From: Solibacillus sp. FSL W7-1436
GTDB taxonomy: Bacteria; Bacillota; Bacilli; Bacillales_A; Planococcaceae
Length of the DNA stretch: 57,549 bases
Assembly (NCBI RefSeq): GCF_038007305.1
Contig: NZ_JBBOWV010000002.1
Span: 1-57,549 of the forward strand
Direction: 5' to 3'
Positions 19,213 to 27,746 of this stretch are shown piece after piece. Below the pieces are notes generated by a model. The model saw only the letters and a list, made by a program, of their open reading frames with translations. It did not search any database and was not told where the DNA came from. A program made the translations under genes and the position numbers. Numbering within the stretch: the first letter of the stretch is position 1; every line of letters starts with the position of its first letter.

Positions 19213-19290
19213 CTTAATACGAAGTATTCTTAGTTGCGAAGCAACCCCATTCACACCTTATGAAATAACGGTGTATAAATGGGCCCTCGC
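19213..19290 (+). other. Candidate oriT (origin of transfer)
   Basis: Three consecutive hairpins each have a GAA loop: AATAC-GAA-GTATT (19216-19228), GTTGC-GAA-GCAAC (19233-19245) and ACACCTTAT-GAA-ATAACGGTGT (19253-19274, one bulge). The last is followed by TAAATGGGCCCTCGC (19276-19290), resembling the RSF1010/MOBQ nic consensus TAAGTGCGCCCT. It lies directly upstream of the relaxase gene. If correct, the plus strand is transferred and 19300 onward enters first. GCGAAGC is known as an unusually stable DNA mini-hairpin. Confidence 0.7.
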
Positions 19291-19304
19291 TTTGCTATGG
19301 ACTT

Positions 19305-19333
19305 ATTATATCAATTGACTTTCCAACTAGCAA
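19305..19333 (-). promoter_or_regulatory. Promoter of the relaxase/transfer operon
   Basis: On the minus strand TTGCTA, a 17-base spacer and TATAAT. The transcript would run through oriT into the relaxase gene. It overlaps a divergent plus-strand promoter, so relaxosome proteins bound here could repress both. Confidence 0.65.
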
Positions 19334-19343
19334 TGATTAACAT
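19315..19343 (+). promoter_or_regulatory. Divergent promoter for the mobilisation accessory genes
   Basis: TTGACT, 17 bases, TAACAT, about 40 bases before the gene at 19384. A better TATAAT lies further down but at a poor distance. It overlaps the minus promoter. Confidence 0.5.
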
Positions 19344-19383
19344 ATAATAAATATAATCTCAAAAAGAAAGGAAGAATCCAAAA

Positions 19384-19641
19384 ATGACAAGAACTACAAG
19401 GAAACTAAATAAGATCCAAAAACTAGATGAAAAAATAGAGGCTATGCTAAAAGAAAGAGAAGAAATATTAAATACTGCTCATAAAAAAATTGGTGAACTA
19501 ATAACTAATGAATGGGGTACTTATGACATTAATTTAATTACTAAGGTGGTAAAAGAATTAACGCCTACAGCTGTTCATTTAATTTCTGAACAGGTAAATG
19601 ATTCAGAAGATGAAACAACAGATAACAACGAGGAATATTAA
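19384..19641 (+). CDS. Small coiled-coil mobilisation accessory protein
   Basis: An 85-residue charged helical protein with an N-terminal basic coiled coil and an acidic tail. GAAAGGAAG precedes the ATG. It lies between oriT and a TraD/MobC-like gene, divergent from the relaxase, which is the usual place for relaxosome helper proteins. The role is inferred from position. Confidence 0.55.
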   Translation: MTRTTRKLNKIQKLDEKIEAMLKEREEILNTAHKKIGELITNEWGTYDINLITKVVKELTPTAVHLISEQVNDSEDETTDNNEEY

Positions 19642-19646
19642 AAGAT

Positions 19647-19907
19647 ATGAGTAAAAGTTCTAAAAGCTTACCTGAAATAAACAGCGAATTAGAACGATTA
19701 AAGGAACAGAAAAAACGGCTAATTAAAGAGGTTAATTATGCTGAAAAATCCGAACACCGTAAAAAAAGAGCTAATCGTTTAATTCAAACTGGTGCATTAG
19801 CTGAAAAGTATTTTAACCTAGAAAACCTTTCAATTAGTCAAAGAGAAGAATTATTTAAAACCTTCTCAACATTCATTAATGCTAATAAGCCTAAAAAATT
19901 TTTATAA
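19647..19907 (+). CDS. TraD/MobC-like mobilisation accessory protein
   Basis: An 86-residue protein: an N-terminal coiled coil, then the segment RKKRANRLIQTGALAEK. This resembles the RKARTRRLIELGAL core of small TraD-family proteins that accompany MOBQ relaxases. It probably binds at or near oriT and helps the relaxase. It starts 5 bases after the previous gene with only a weak ribosome site, so coupling is likely. A terminator follows at 19935. Confidence 0.6.
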   Translation: MSKSSKSLPEINSELERLKEQKKRLIKEVNYAEKSEHRKKRANRLIQTGALAEKYFNLENLSISQREELFKTFSTFINANKPKKFL

Positions 19908-19934
19908 GTTAAATTAAAACCAAAAATATTTTAG

Positions 19935-19982
19935 TAGCCTTCAAATGATTAATTTTTAATCATATTGAGGGCTATTATTTTT
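19935..19982 (+). terminator. Rho-independent terminator
   Basis: A long stem TAGCC..TCAA..TGATTAA with its complement, loop TTT, followed by TTATTTTT, 28 bases after the accessory gene. Confidence 0.75.
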
Positions 19983-20333
19983 AAAATTAAATAGTGCTGC
20001 CTCTCTTAAAACCTAAAAATCAAAAAAATAAATTGCAGCATTTAAAACGGTTCACAATCAATTTTAAGGCGCTATTAATCTTTAACCCTAGTTACATATC
20101 AAAACTATGTTTGAAACGCTTGTAAGCTCCCCTATGCCTCTTTATCTACTAAAAAACGGTTACTAATTTAATTCGTTATGTTTAATTTTAATTAATTCTA
20201 AGAAGATTATTAATACAACAACAAACAGTTTTTTAAATGATTTCTGTTTTGTCTTGTTTTATATTTTGTTTTAACTTGTTTTAACTTGTTTTCAGAGCTT
20301 ATAAAGCTTGATATACCAATACTTCAAGGCCTC
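19983..20333. other. AT-rich gene-free stretch before the iterons
   Basis: No gene is visible. At 20246-20292 there are short direct repeats of the TTGTTTTAAC kind in T-rich DNA, which could be the melting region of the replication origin. The rest shows nothing I can name. Confidence 0.4.
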
Positions 20334-20460
20334 CTATCCACACAAAAAACCGGTCTATCCACACAAAAAACCGGTCTATCCACACAAAAAACCGGTGGTA
20401 TCCACACAAAAAACCGGTGCATCCACACAAAAAACCGGTGCATCCACACAAAAAACCGGT
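20334..20460 (+). repeat. Six 21-bp iterons of the replication origin
   Basis: Six copies of (c/g)(t/c)ATCCACACAAAAAACCGGT start at 20334, 20355, 20376, 20398, 20419 and 20440. All are spaced 21 bases except one extra base (20397) between the third and fourth. Each contains ATCCACA, close to the DnaA box TTATCCACA. They lie 167 bases before the Rep_3 gene, the usual iteron-origin arrangement. The one-base step would rotate the second triplet about 34 degrees against the first. Confidence 0.93.
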
Positions 20461-20627
20461 GGAATTAAATTAGTACGTTTTATTGGCTCAAACCCTTTAA
20501 TACCAACGTTTGCATTTATTAACCATAAAAATTTATTTAAACACATATTTTTTATTGTGTGTTGATAAATCCAAATTTATGTAATAAACTATAATTATAG
20601 AAATAAAAATAGTTGGGGGGTTCTAGT

Positions 20628-21881
20628 ATGGAACTATTAAAAGTAAAAGATAATTTCAAAGTTACAATGCATAAAAAACTAATTGAAGCTAGTTTCAGCG
20701 ATCCTTTAACAATTCAAGAACAACGAATTTTATATGCTGTTATCAGTAACATTCCCTCACCGGAATTTGTAAAAGAAAATGGCCAATATGTTTTAGATGA
20801 ACACGGAAAAAAAATCATTTCCAATCGTATTGAATCATTGCCTCCTTTTGAAGTTCCATTGAAAGATTTAGCAAAGGCAATCGGTATTAAAGAAATGGAA
20901 TACGATGTAATAAAAAGTTTAAGTCGTAAATTTATGAGTAAAGTAATCGAAATAGATTCTCCAGACGGTAGCTTTGAACATTTACAATGGTTATTTAATT
21001 CTAAATATGTAGCCGGTACTGGAAAAATAATTATCGAATTATCGCCTAAACTTTATCCATATTTACTTAACTTAACGGATAATTTTGCATCTGTTAATCT
21101 TGGTACTTTAATGAAATTTAAGTGTAAATATACCTCTCGATTATATTTGTTATTGGAGCAATGGGGTAAAGTTTCTCATAAAGAATTTACACCGGATGAA
21201 TTACGTGGAATTTTAGGCGTTGCCTATGAAGAAGTTAAAGGTAAAAAAGTTTACAAATTAGCTAATTACACACATTTAAAACAACGAGCTTTAACACCAG
21301 CTATCGAAGAAATTAATAAACATACTAATTTTAAAATTGAAATGATTGAAAGTGTTAATGGTCGAAAAGTTGTTTCTATTAAATTTAAAATTACGAATAA
21401 AGATAAGCCAAAAAAATCAGTTAAAATACCGAATGAAAAACCTAAATCCCCTGTAAATACATACGAAGAAATTGCACAATCTTTAGTACATTTAGGTTTT
21501 AATAAAGAAGCATATTCAAACATGGCTAAGCGTTTAATGCTAATTGAAAATATCGAGTTAATTAAAACGAATGTAATTAATCAACTACAAAAGTTAGGTA
21601 AATATATTACTGAAAGTAAATCAGAATTAGGTGCTGGCTTTGTAATAAAAGAAATCGAAAAAGCTGTAGAACGGTATAATTCAAACGGTCAATTTGACTT
21701 TAACGAATTGATTAATGATGATAAAAATAAAAAAAGGTTTGGCACTAAGAAGATCGGAGTTGTGCCCGATTGGTTCAAAAATGGAGAGCATGATAAAGAA
21801 AATAAAAAAGAATTAACCGATGAAGAAATTGCTTATTTTAAAGCAGAAAGAGAAAGATTATTAGCTAATTTAAACACTTAA
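20628..21881 (+). CDS. repB: Rep_3 family replication initiator
   Basis: About 417 residues. The N-terminal winged-helix domain begins EASFSDPLTIQEQRILYAVI, typical of Rep_3/RepB initiators. The second winged-helix contains KCKYTSRLYLLLEQWGK and THLKQRALTPAIEEIN, the classic C-terminal Rep_3 signature. A lysine-rich linker and an extra C-terminal region follow. It binds the iterons upstream and starts theta replication. The ATG at 20628 has GGGGGG 7 bases upstream; a TTG at 20613 overlaps that site and is rejected. Confidence 0.9.
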   Translation: MELLKVKDNFKVTMHKKLIEASFSDPLTIQEQRILYAVISNIPSPEFVKENGQYVLDEHGKKIISNRIESLPPFEVPLKDLAKAIGIKEMEYDVIKSLSRKFMSKVIEIDSPDGSFEHLQWLFNSKYVAGTGKIIIELSPKLYPYLLNLTDNFASVNLGTLMKFKCKYTSRLYLLLEQWGKVSHKEFTPDELRGILGVAYEEVKGKKVYKLANYTHLKQRALTPAIEEINKHTNFKIEMIESVNGRKVVSIKFKITNKDKPKKSVKIPNEKPKSPVNTYEEIAQSLVHLGFNKEAYSNMAKRLMLIENIELIKTNVINQLQKLGKYITESKSELGAGFVIKEIEKAVERYNSNGQFDFNELINDDKNKKRFGTKKIGVVPDWFKNGEHDKENKKELTDEEIAYFKAERERLLANLNT

Positions 21882-21898
21882 AATTAATAGTAAAAATA

Positions 21899-21929
21899 AA
21901 AAGCAGTTGTCTTTATGACAGCTGCTTTT
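21899..21929. terminator. Bidirectional terminator between rep and the convergent gene
   Basis: AAAAGCAGTTGTC and GACAGCTGCTTTT form a 13-bp stem with a T run on either strand. It separates rep (plus) from the gene at 21933 (minus). Confidence 0.85.
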
Positions 21930-21932
21930 ATA

Positions 21933-22415
21933 TTATCGGCCCATTTCTAAAGATGGCTCTTTTTTCAATTCTTTTTCTTGTTTTGGTTTTTCATTATTTT
22001 GTTCTAATGATTTATTTTCATTGCTGTTTTCTAAATCTTTATCCAGATTTTTAGGAAGTTCAACATTGTTTTTCAGTTTATTAATAGCTTCATTTTTAGA
22101 ATCGAATTTATTAAAGTCTAATACTTTTTGCTGTAATTCTTTTGATAAATCTGCCGATTTTTGCTTTGAAACTTCCGATAAAATCTTTATAGCGCTTCCT
22201 GTATCACCCTTCATTCGATCTAATATTTCTACTGCCTGTGGATTCAAGCCCTTTGTATCAATACTATTTAAAATGGATTGTACTTTTTTAATTTTCTTTT
22301 CAGCATCATTTGTAGATTCTTTCGCTTGCAGCTCTTGAAACTTATCTTTAAATTTCATAAAAATACTCATAAATGCTTCCAATAAATCCTCTTTACCTGT
22401 GTCGGTACTGTGCAT
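21933..22415 (-). CDS. Hypothetical coiled-coil protein
   Basis: About 160 residues from the ATG at 22415 (AAAGGAG 8 bases upstream). Strongly helical and lysine/glutamate-rich, with an Asn/Glu/Lys-rich tail and no membrane segment. Family not recognised. It ends Glu-Met-Gly-Arg, somewhat like the tail of the protein at 7946 (Ser-Ile-Gly-Arg) and of the pentapeptide-repeat protein (Glu-Leu-Ser-Arg). This is a slight hint of a shared C-terminal signal, but it may be chance. Confidence 0.55.
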   Translation of the reverse strand: MHSTDTGKEDLLEAFMSIFMKFKDKFQELQAKESTNDAEKKIKKVQSILNSIDTKGLNPQAVEILDRMKGDTGSAIKILSEVSKQKSADLSKELQQKVLDFNKFDSKNEAINKLKNNVELPKNLDKDLENSNENKSLEQNNEKPKQEKELKKEPSLEMGR

Positions 22416-22556
22416 AAAATCATCTCCTTTTTTCACCATTTTTATTAAAAAACCTATCTTAATTATAACGAATATATAAATTTAATTGAAGCAAATACAG
22501 GGATAATATGAAATATTGTACATTTAATATAAAAATTTCCCTCATATATACGAATA

Positions 22557-22582
22557 ATATTCTATTAATATTAATAGAATAT
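22557..22582. repeat. Perfect 26-bp AT palindrome upstream of parM
   Basis: The sequence reads identically on both strands over 26 bases and contains only two G-C pairs (ATTC and GAAT arms). It lies in a 353-bp AT-rich gap between divergent genes. It could belong to the partition centromere or be an operator. Confidence 0.5.
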
Positions 22583-22692
22583 ATTAATAGTTTTAATTTG
22601 TTATCATTTTTATACTTCTATTATAAATATATAAATAAGATATAATAAAAGTATCATTAAAATATTTTATTTATATTTTTTTAATTTATTCG

Positions 22693-22720
22693 TTGACTAA
22701 TGATATTAAAATGATATAAT
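22693..22720 (+). promoter_or_regulatory. Sigma-A promoter of parMR
   Basis: TTGACT, a 16-base spacer and TATAAT, about 48 bases before parM. The 15-base sequence gatataataaaagta containing the -10 also occurs about 75 bases upstream, so the promoter region is partly repeated. That pattern would suit ParR binding sites. Confidence 0.75.
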
Positions 22721-22768
22721 AAAAGTAGCTTAAAAATATTAATTTAACCAAAAGGGGAGTTTAGAGAA

Positions 22769-23989
22769 ATGACAAAAAATACAGAGAAAATTGTTCCGGT
22801 AATTGAATTAACTGTGGGAGCTGACATTGGAAATAGCTCAACGGAAATTGCAATTCAAAATGAAAATGGTGTGTATGAATATTTCACTCAATCAAGTGTT
22901 ATTCATTCAAAACCATTACGCCCGGAAGAAGAAATCATTGATAGTATTTCAAAATCTTTAGATGAACTTTTAGATAATTTAGATGTATTTTTCGGTAGTG
23001 AAAAGTTAAATCTTAACCGTTATTATTCTGTTGGAACACAAGCAATTAAAAGTAATGCATCAATTAGAAACATGGATATTACACTATCAGATAAGGCAAA
23101 CAACGATATTCCAATGATTACTTCAATTAGCATGTTAGCTGCCATTGCTTTAAAGAAGCATTATGCAGAAACAAATGAATTGCCTAATGATTTGGAAGCT
23201 AAAATTAATATGTGTACAGCTATACCGGCATCTGAATATACGGTAGCAAAAGCAAGAATGTTAGAGGATCGCTTCAAAGCTAGTCATACAGTAAAGCTAT
23301 ATATTGGTAGTGAAGTTATTACTGTGAATGTAAACATTATCAATTGCCGTGTTACCGAAGAAGGAAAAACAGCAATGTTGGCTTTCAGTGCTGCTAATGA
23401 TGATATTTTTGATATTTATAAAGAAACATATGAAAATAAAGATAGTGAATTTTACGATGAAAGTTCTAATATCACATTAGATCAATTTTTAGAAAGTGAA
23501 TCATTTCACTCTGATATTGGAGACGGAAGTACGGAGTTTACTTTTATAGATGGATTTAACCCTGTTAATTCTCATGGTGTAATGGCTGGCGTTGGCCATG
23601 TAACGGCAAATGCAATTGAAGAGTATAAAGCACGTTTAAATAACTCTGTGGTAGATGTACCTCGTCAATATTTTATGCAATTATTACGTAGCAATAAATC
23701 AAAATCAGCGTTGGCAAAAGAGGTTTTCGATTCGTCACTAAATGAGGCATCAACTGATATGTACACGAAAATGACTAATCAATATATGTCATTGACAAAA
23801 AGTGCTGCTGAATTTTTAGTTGTTCATGGTGGTGGTGCAAATGTTTTCAAAGACAAAATTTATTCTAAGTATGTTGAATTTGCTAATAGAGCAATGGCAA
23901 AAGTTTTATGGGTTCCAGAAAAATATGCAACTAAAATGAACTCAACTGGATTATTAGTATTAGCACAAAATATTTACGAAAATAAATAA
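22769..23989 (+). CDS. parM: ParM-like actin-type segregation ATPase
   Basis: A 406-residue actin-fold protein. Phosphate-1 loop VGADIGNSSTEIAI (about 16-29), phosphate-2 motif SDIGDGSTEFTFIDG and adenosine motif VVHGGGANVFKD are in the right order. It should form filaments that push plasmid copies apart, with the small gene downstream as adaptor. AAGGGGAG lies 9 bases before the ATG. It is one of the divergent Gram-positive plasmid actins; I cannot say which sub-family. Confidence 0.87.
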   Translation: MTKNTEKIVPVIELTVGADIGNSSTEIAIQNENGVYEYFTQSSVIHSKPLRPEEEIIDSISKSLDELLDNLDVFFGSEKLNLNRYYSVGTQAIKSNASIRNMDITLSDKANNDIPMITSISMLAAIALKKHYAETNELPNDLEAKINMCTAIPASEYTVAKARMLEDRFKASHTVKLYIGSEVITVNVNIINCRVTEEGKTAMLAFSAANDDIFDIYKETYENKDSEFYDESSNITLDQFLESESFHSDIGDGSTEFTFIDGFNPVNSHGVMAGVGHVTANAIEEYKARLNNSVVDVPRQYFMQLLRSNKSKSALAKEVFDSSLNEASTDMYTKMTNQYMSLTKSAAEFLVVHGGGANVFKDKIYSKYVEFANRAMAKVLWVPEKYATKMNSTGLLVLAQNIYENK

Positions 23990-23999
23990 TAAAAATAAA

Positions 24000-24030
24000 G
24001 GCTAACAGTCCTGCTGTTAGTCCTTGTTTT
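24000..24030 (+). terminator. Hairpin between parM and parR
   Basis: GGCTAACAG and CTGTTAGTCC pair across TCCTG, followed by TTGTTTT. A partial terminator here would make less ParR than ParM. Confidence 0.6.
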
Positions 24031-24051
24031 CAATAATAGGAGTGTATCATT

Positions 24052-24489
24052 ATGACAAAAAAGCCGAAGAACGGTATTTCTTTAAGAATTGATAATCAAC
24101 CGTTAGAACGTCAAGAAAGACTAAATGAGTGGTTAAACGCTCAATCTAATAACACACAATCAATATTTAATTTGATTGACCATATGATAGATCGCTTTGG
24201 ATATACGGACGTAACAAGTCACGAAATCAATAAAAAACTTTATTTAGAACGTATTACTTATGAGCAAACAGGAATACCAATTGCGCCAACGGCTCAACCT
24301 CAAACGACTACACATGCACACACACCTGTAGAGGATGCAGCACAAAGCGTTCCAGAAGTTTCAGAAGAAGCTGGAAGTACAAATGATGATGCTCATAAGG
24401 ATTCTGGAGAAAACCCACAAACGAGTGTGTCAAACGATTCAAAACCACAACCGACAACTCGAAAAAATATTGATTTAAATGCGTTCTAA
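24052..24489 (+). CDS. ParR-like centromere-binding adaptor
   Basis: A 145-residue protein. The first 75 residues are compact and helical (GISLRIDNQPLERQERLNEW and following), compatible with a ribbon-helix-helix DNA-binding domain. The rest is a disordered Pro/Thr/Glu-rich tail ending KNIDLNAF, which may contact ParM. Position right after parM and size support a ParR-type adaptor; no sequence-level match is claimed. AGGAGTG precedes the ATG. Confidence 0.65.
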   Translation: MTKKPKNGISLRIDNQPLERQERLNEWLNAQSNNTQSIFNLIDHMIDRFGYTDVTSHEINKKLYLERITYEQTGIPIAPTAQPQTTTHAHTPVEDAAQSVPEVSEEAGSTNDDAHKDSGENPQTSVSNDSKPQPTTRKNIDLNAF

Positions 24490-24507
24490 TTTAATAATTT
24501 ACCTTTT

Positions 24508-24537
24508 AAAAGATATGATTAATTTCATATCTTTTTT
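24508..24537 (+). terminator. Rho-independent terminator after parMR
   Basis: Perfect 11-bp stem AAAAGATATGA/TCATATCTTTT with a 6-base loop and a T run. Confidence 0.85.
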
Positions 24538-24540
24538 ATA

Positions 24541-24984
24541 TTATTTTTATATGATAGAAATTTCGTTTTACTATTAATATTTACAAACTATTATTTTTAT
24601 AACTTTTTAATATCTTAATAATATCATTTAACTACTAATACTTTTTATCATTAAATTTTATATTAAATTTATATATTATTGGTAATCTATTTATATTAAT
24701 TTTATATTATATGAAAATCTATGAAATTAATTTTCTATCTTTTATATATCATTTAAATATCTTTTTCATACTATATTAAACTTAAATTTTAAAATTAAAT
24801 AAAAATAATATTATATTAATAGTATTGTACATTTTGATTTGTAGATAGGGGGATAGGCAATAACCTTTTAATTTTTAAGGATAAGGCCATTAGCAATAAT
24901 TAATTGGTAAAGAGGGTTTAAAACGCTTCTCACGGCCATTAACATTATTTTGTGAGGTCTTGGTGTGCTTGGTTAAATTTATTT
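24541..24984. other. Very AT-rich gene-free stretch, possible centromere
   Basis: From 24541 to about 24836 the DNA is almost pure A and T with many short TAATAT/AATATC words. From 24837 it becomes mixed and holds two related words, GGCCATTAgCAaTAaTT (24886) and GGCCATTAaCATTATTT (24944). No gene is visible. Location beside parMR makes a parC role possible but unproven. Confidence 0.35.
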
Positions 24985-25014
24985 AAAAAAGCTACTGGAA
25001 CGATCCAGCAGCTT
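24985..25014 (-). terminator. Rho-independent terminator of the P-loop gene
   Basis: AAGCTGCTGGA and TCCAGTAGCTT form a stem with a TCGT loop, followed on the minus strand by six T. It sits 10 bases beyond the stop at 25025. Confidence 0.85.
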
Positions 25015-25024
25015 AGTTAAAACA

Positions 25025-25876
25025 TTAGTATTTTAAAGTCTCTTTGTCGAGAATTTGGCCGATTTCTCTTTCAAGCATTTGTACAGTGAAAATATCTCGG
25101 CTATTATATTTCATTTCAAGAAATTCTATTACTTCCTCGGGCTGCATCTTAAAGTATTTAAAGGTATCTGCTGACTTAATATGTGGCTTTATCCGTTCCA
25201 GAACGGATAATGTTGTAATGGCATCTTCTAAAGCTAAATTAATCGGAATAACGTTAGTGATCCAATGATAAGCATAAGAGGTAGGGGCTATATATTGCTT
25301 GATAGTATATTCTGTTTTCTCTTCGGTATTTTTCAAGTGAAAACTATAATTATGGCCATGCGTATAAGAAGGGGGTAATTGGCTTTCAATTTCATCTTTG
25401 GTAATAACAATCAATGCTCCCTTATACTCTTCGTAAAATCTTTCATCCAGCTGTATTAAACCTCCATCAAAAACAGCTTCGTCCAAAATTAGTAAATGTT
25501 CCGAACTACCGAAAACTTCTAATGCATATTGGAATTTTTTAGATACTTCTTTTTTATTTTGAGTTCCGATGTAAATAACTTCATCAAAGCCATACGAGCC
25601 GATTTCTTTTGCAAGTGTGGTTTTTCCGGTCTTATTTTTCCCTGTTATAAATATAGGTGCTCCAATATGTATAATAGCCCGGGCATACGTAACTAATTTT
25701 AACCGATTTGCTATATTTGGTATGTATTTCCCTAAATAATATATCTCGTTGCCATTGGTTAAAAACTTAACTTTTTCATTGGATTTTTGCTCTAATTTTA
25801 CCTTTTCATGCTCTTGTAACTTAATTCCATAACCTGACGTTATACTCATAACTTTTGATAATTCTGTTTTTTCCAA
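25025..25876 (-). CDS. P-loop NTPase of unknown role
   Basis: About 284 residues. A Walker A motif ITGKNKTGKTTLAKEIG lies near residue 80 and a Walker B LLILDEAVFDGG near 130, as in AAA/STAND-type or DNA-transport ATPases. N- and C-terminal parts are not recognised. Start uncertain: TTG at 25876 has AAGGGA 9 bases upstream, a TTG at 25894 lies at the site itself, and an in-frame ATG is at about 25849. It has its own terminator and no near neighbour. If the oriT call is right it lies in the leading region, but no function is implied. Confidence 0.65.
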   Translation of the reverse strand: MEKTELSKVMSITSGYGIKLQEHEKVKLEQKSNEKVKFLTNGNEIYYLGKYIPNIANRLKLVTYARAIIHIGAPIFITGKNKTGKTTLAKEIGSYGFDEVIYIGTQNKKEVSKKFQYALEVFGSSEHLLILDEAVFDGGLIQLDERFYEEYKGALIVITKDEIESQLPPSYTHGHNYSFHLKNTEEKTEYTIKQYIAPTSYAYHWITNVIPINLALEDAITTLSVLERIKPHIKSADTFKYFKMQPEEVIEFLEMKYNSRDIFTVQMLEREIGQILDKETLKY

Positions 25877-25894
25877 TGAAAACAATCCCTTCAA

Positions 25895-26432
25895 TTTTAA
25901 TTTTGGGTATCATAACGGGTACTCAAAGACATATAGCATAGCAGCAGCACTTGAAATTTAGGCACTTCAAAAAAGCAGACAAATAAAGCTTATACGCAAC
26001 AATAAAAAGGCATAGTAATATACTGTAAAATTCCGAAAGGAAAAATATGGAAATAACCCGGGCCGGCCCCCATGTAAAAACGAAATAAACGCCCCGAATA
26101 TAACAGCTGCCGAAAATATATTACGCCCTCTAATCAACTTCATAATGTTTTATATACTAAAATACTGGGGTACAAGTTAAAAAAATTTAGAAAATAGACT
26201 TGCATATCCCAATCCAGACCGTATGCTTGCAAAGCTTGCATTTAATAAGCGTAGCGCTAGTAACTTGCGTTAGCGAGTTACTACATTCTTTAAGTCTTTC
26301 TCGTAGTTTTTGTATACGTATATATTATTTAAATATGATTATTAGATTAAAAACATAGATTAAAGTAATGGGTGGGGCATGTTGGAATTGTCACAATTGT
26401 AACTACAATTACGACTATTCAACGCTCCCGAT
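25895..26432. other. 538-bp gene-free region with strong hairpin
   Basis: No convincing gene. The stretch 26030-26100 is locally GC-rich (GGGCCGGCCCCC) in an AT-rich plasmid. At 26259-26282 AGTAACTTGC-GTTA-GCGAGTTACT forms a 10-bp hairpin, preceded by the palindromic AGCGTAGCGCT and the repeat tGCTTGCAaaGCTTGCA. This could be a single-strand initiation or other structured DNA/RNA element of the leading region. Confidence 0.4.
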
Positions 26433-27722
26433 TTACCCATTTAATTGAGCTAATAGTTCTTTACGCTTGTACTCTAAATATTCTTTTTCTGACATACCTA
26501 ATTGCTTTCTCTTGCTTTCCTCTCGTTCCTTTTCATTTAGCTCCATCTGTTTGTTTTCTGCATGAATCTTGTCCCAATGCTCATGTGAGCTTTTTAAAGT
26601 AGGGTTCTTTTCAATGCTTGCTTGTCTTTCTTTTTCTTGTTGTTCATATACTGCTAATAATTCTGCTTTTCTGTATGGATCAGTTTCGTTTTCAATAAGT
26701 GCTTCTGTAATAACGCCTACCTTTTTCCCTTGCTTCTTAGTGATTTCATGCTTTGTCATTTGGCGTTTTTCACCTGTTAACATTTGTAGATTGTCTTTCA
26801 TTAACCAACTGTATAAAGCTGTATGATTAACGTTAGGGCGTTTCTTCGTAGGCTTGGCTGCTAATGCTTTTACAAATAACGTGAATGCGATTTCTTCGGC
26901 TTGCTGCTGTGATACCTTAACGTTCTTCATCATTTTTTTAACTGAACCATACGCAATTGCTACTAATTCATTCAAATTAATAGTAGATTCCATTTTTTTA
27001 TATTGAATGTGCTTTACCATTTTTTTATATAATGATTGTTTTTCAGCTTGCTTCGCTTTACGTTCCATTTCCTTCTGCTCTTGCTCGTGGCGCTCTTTTT
27101 CAGCTTTGGTATGTGCTGCTTTAAGGGCTTTATTTTCGGCCCATTGACGAGCGTTAAATCCGAATTTCATAACAGGTGTCATACGTGCATATTCTTCTTC
27201 TAATAAACGTGCAATTTCTTCTTCTTCGGCTTCTGCTTTTGCAATCGCATAGGCTTTCACTTCATCATAACGGTTAAAAATTAAAACGTTTGCAGTTTTC
27301 GAATTTCTGCCCATTTTCAAACGTTTACCTTCGTGTTTATTTAAAAGACCAAAAGAATCTGCTTTGTTAACGGCTGCTCGCCATAAATCACGACTAAAAC
27401 CATGTCCATATATTTTTTGGTATTCTTCATTTAATGTGTTGTATGAGGCATAACATACACCCGGGTGGATTACTGAAAACTGACGAATTAGGGTTAAAAC
27501 TAATAATTGTTCCTTTGTGAAAAACTTTTTATACTCGGTCATTATCATTGACCATTGATTATCAAAATCTGGAACACTTTTAAACTTGCTGTATTTACTA
27601 AAATTAATACACTTGTCATTAAATAGTGCTGGCTTTTCTAATTTTAGATTGAACTCTGATTGAATCGAAATTACATTCCCAACTTGTACTGTTTTTGGGT
27701 TAGTTTTTACTGCTGCTAACAT
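26433..27722 (-). CDS. Winged-helix, coiled-coil plasmid protein
   Basis: A 429-residue protein. Residues about 60-170 look like a winged-helix domain (EQLLVLTLIRQFSVIHPGVC to GRNSKTANVLIF). Then come long charged helices rich in Ala/Glu/Lys (about 175-245), a helical domain, and a very charged C-terminus ending EYLEYKRKELLAQLNG. The layout recalls large Bacillales plasmid replication- or DnaD-like proteins with an N-terminal HTH, but I do not recognise a defined family. Its leader carries two terminator hairpins and puts the ribosome site in a hairpin loop (27724-27833), so expression is probably conditional. Confidence 0.65.
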   Translation of the reverse strand: MLAAVKTNPKTVQVGNVISIQSEFNLKLEKPALFNDKCINFSKYSKFKSVPDFDNQWSMIMTEYKKFFTKEQLLVLTLIRQFSVIHPGVCYASYNTLNEEYQKIYGHGFSRDLWRAAVNKADSFGLLNKHEGKRLKMGRNSKTANVLIFNRYDEVKAYAIAKAEAEEEEIARLLEEEYARMTPVMKFGFNARQWAENKALKAAHTKAEKERHEQEQKEMERKAKQAEKQSLYKKMVKHIQYKKMESTINLNELVAIAYGSVKKMMKNVKVSQQQAEEIAFTLFVKALAAKPTKKRPNVNHTALYSWLMKDNLQMLTGEKRQMTKHEITKKQGKKVGVITEALIENETDPYRKAELLAVYEQQEKERQASIEKNPTLKSSHEHWDKIHAENKQMELNEKEREESKRKQLGMSEKEYLEYKRKELLAQLNG

Positions 27723-27723
27723 A

Positions 27724-27744
27724 CGTTTATCCTCCTGGTAAACG
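27724..27744 (-). promoter_or_regulatory. Hairpin holding the ribosome binding site in its loop
   Basis: CGTTTA and TAAACG form a 6-bp stem around CCAGGAGGA, immediately before the ATG at 27722. The AGGAGG is displayed in the loop, suggesting translational control. Confidence 0.55.
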
Positions 27745-27746
27745 CA

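Noticed and set aside
20334-20460. Regular direct repeats that could look like a CRISPR array
   Set aside because: The copies are contiguous 21-bp units without unique spacers and lie before a Rep_3 gene; they are iterons.
26369-26449. A 26-codon plus-strand frame encoding a Cys-rich peptide (MGGACWNCHNCNYNYDY...)
   Set aside because: There is no ribosome binding site, and its end overlaps the 3' end of the minus gene at 26433. The composition is curious, but it is probably chance.
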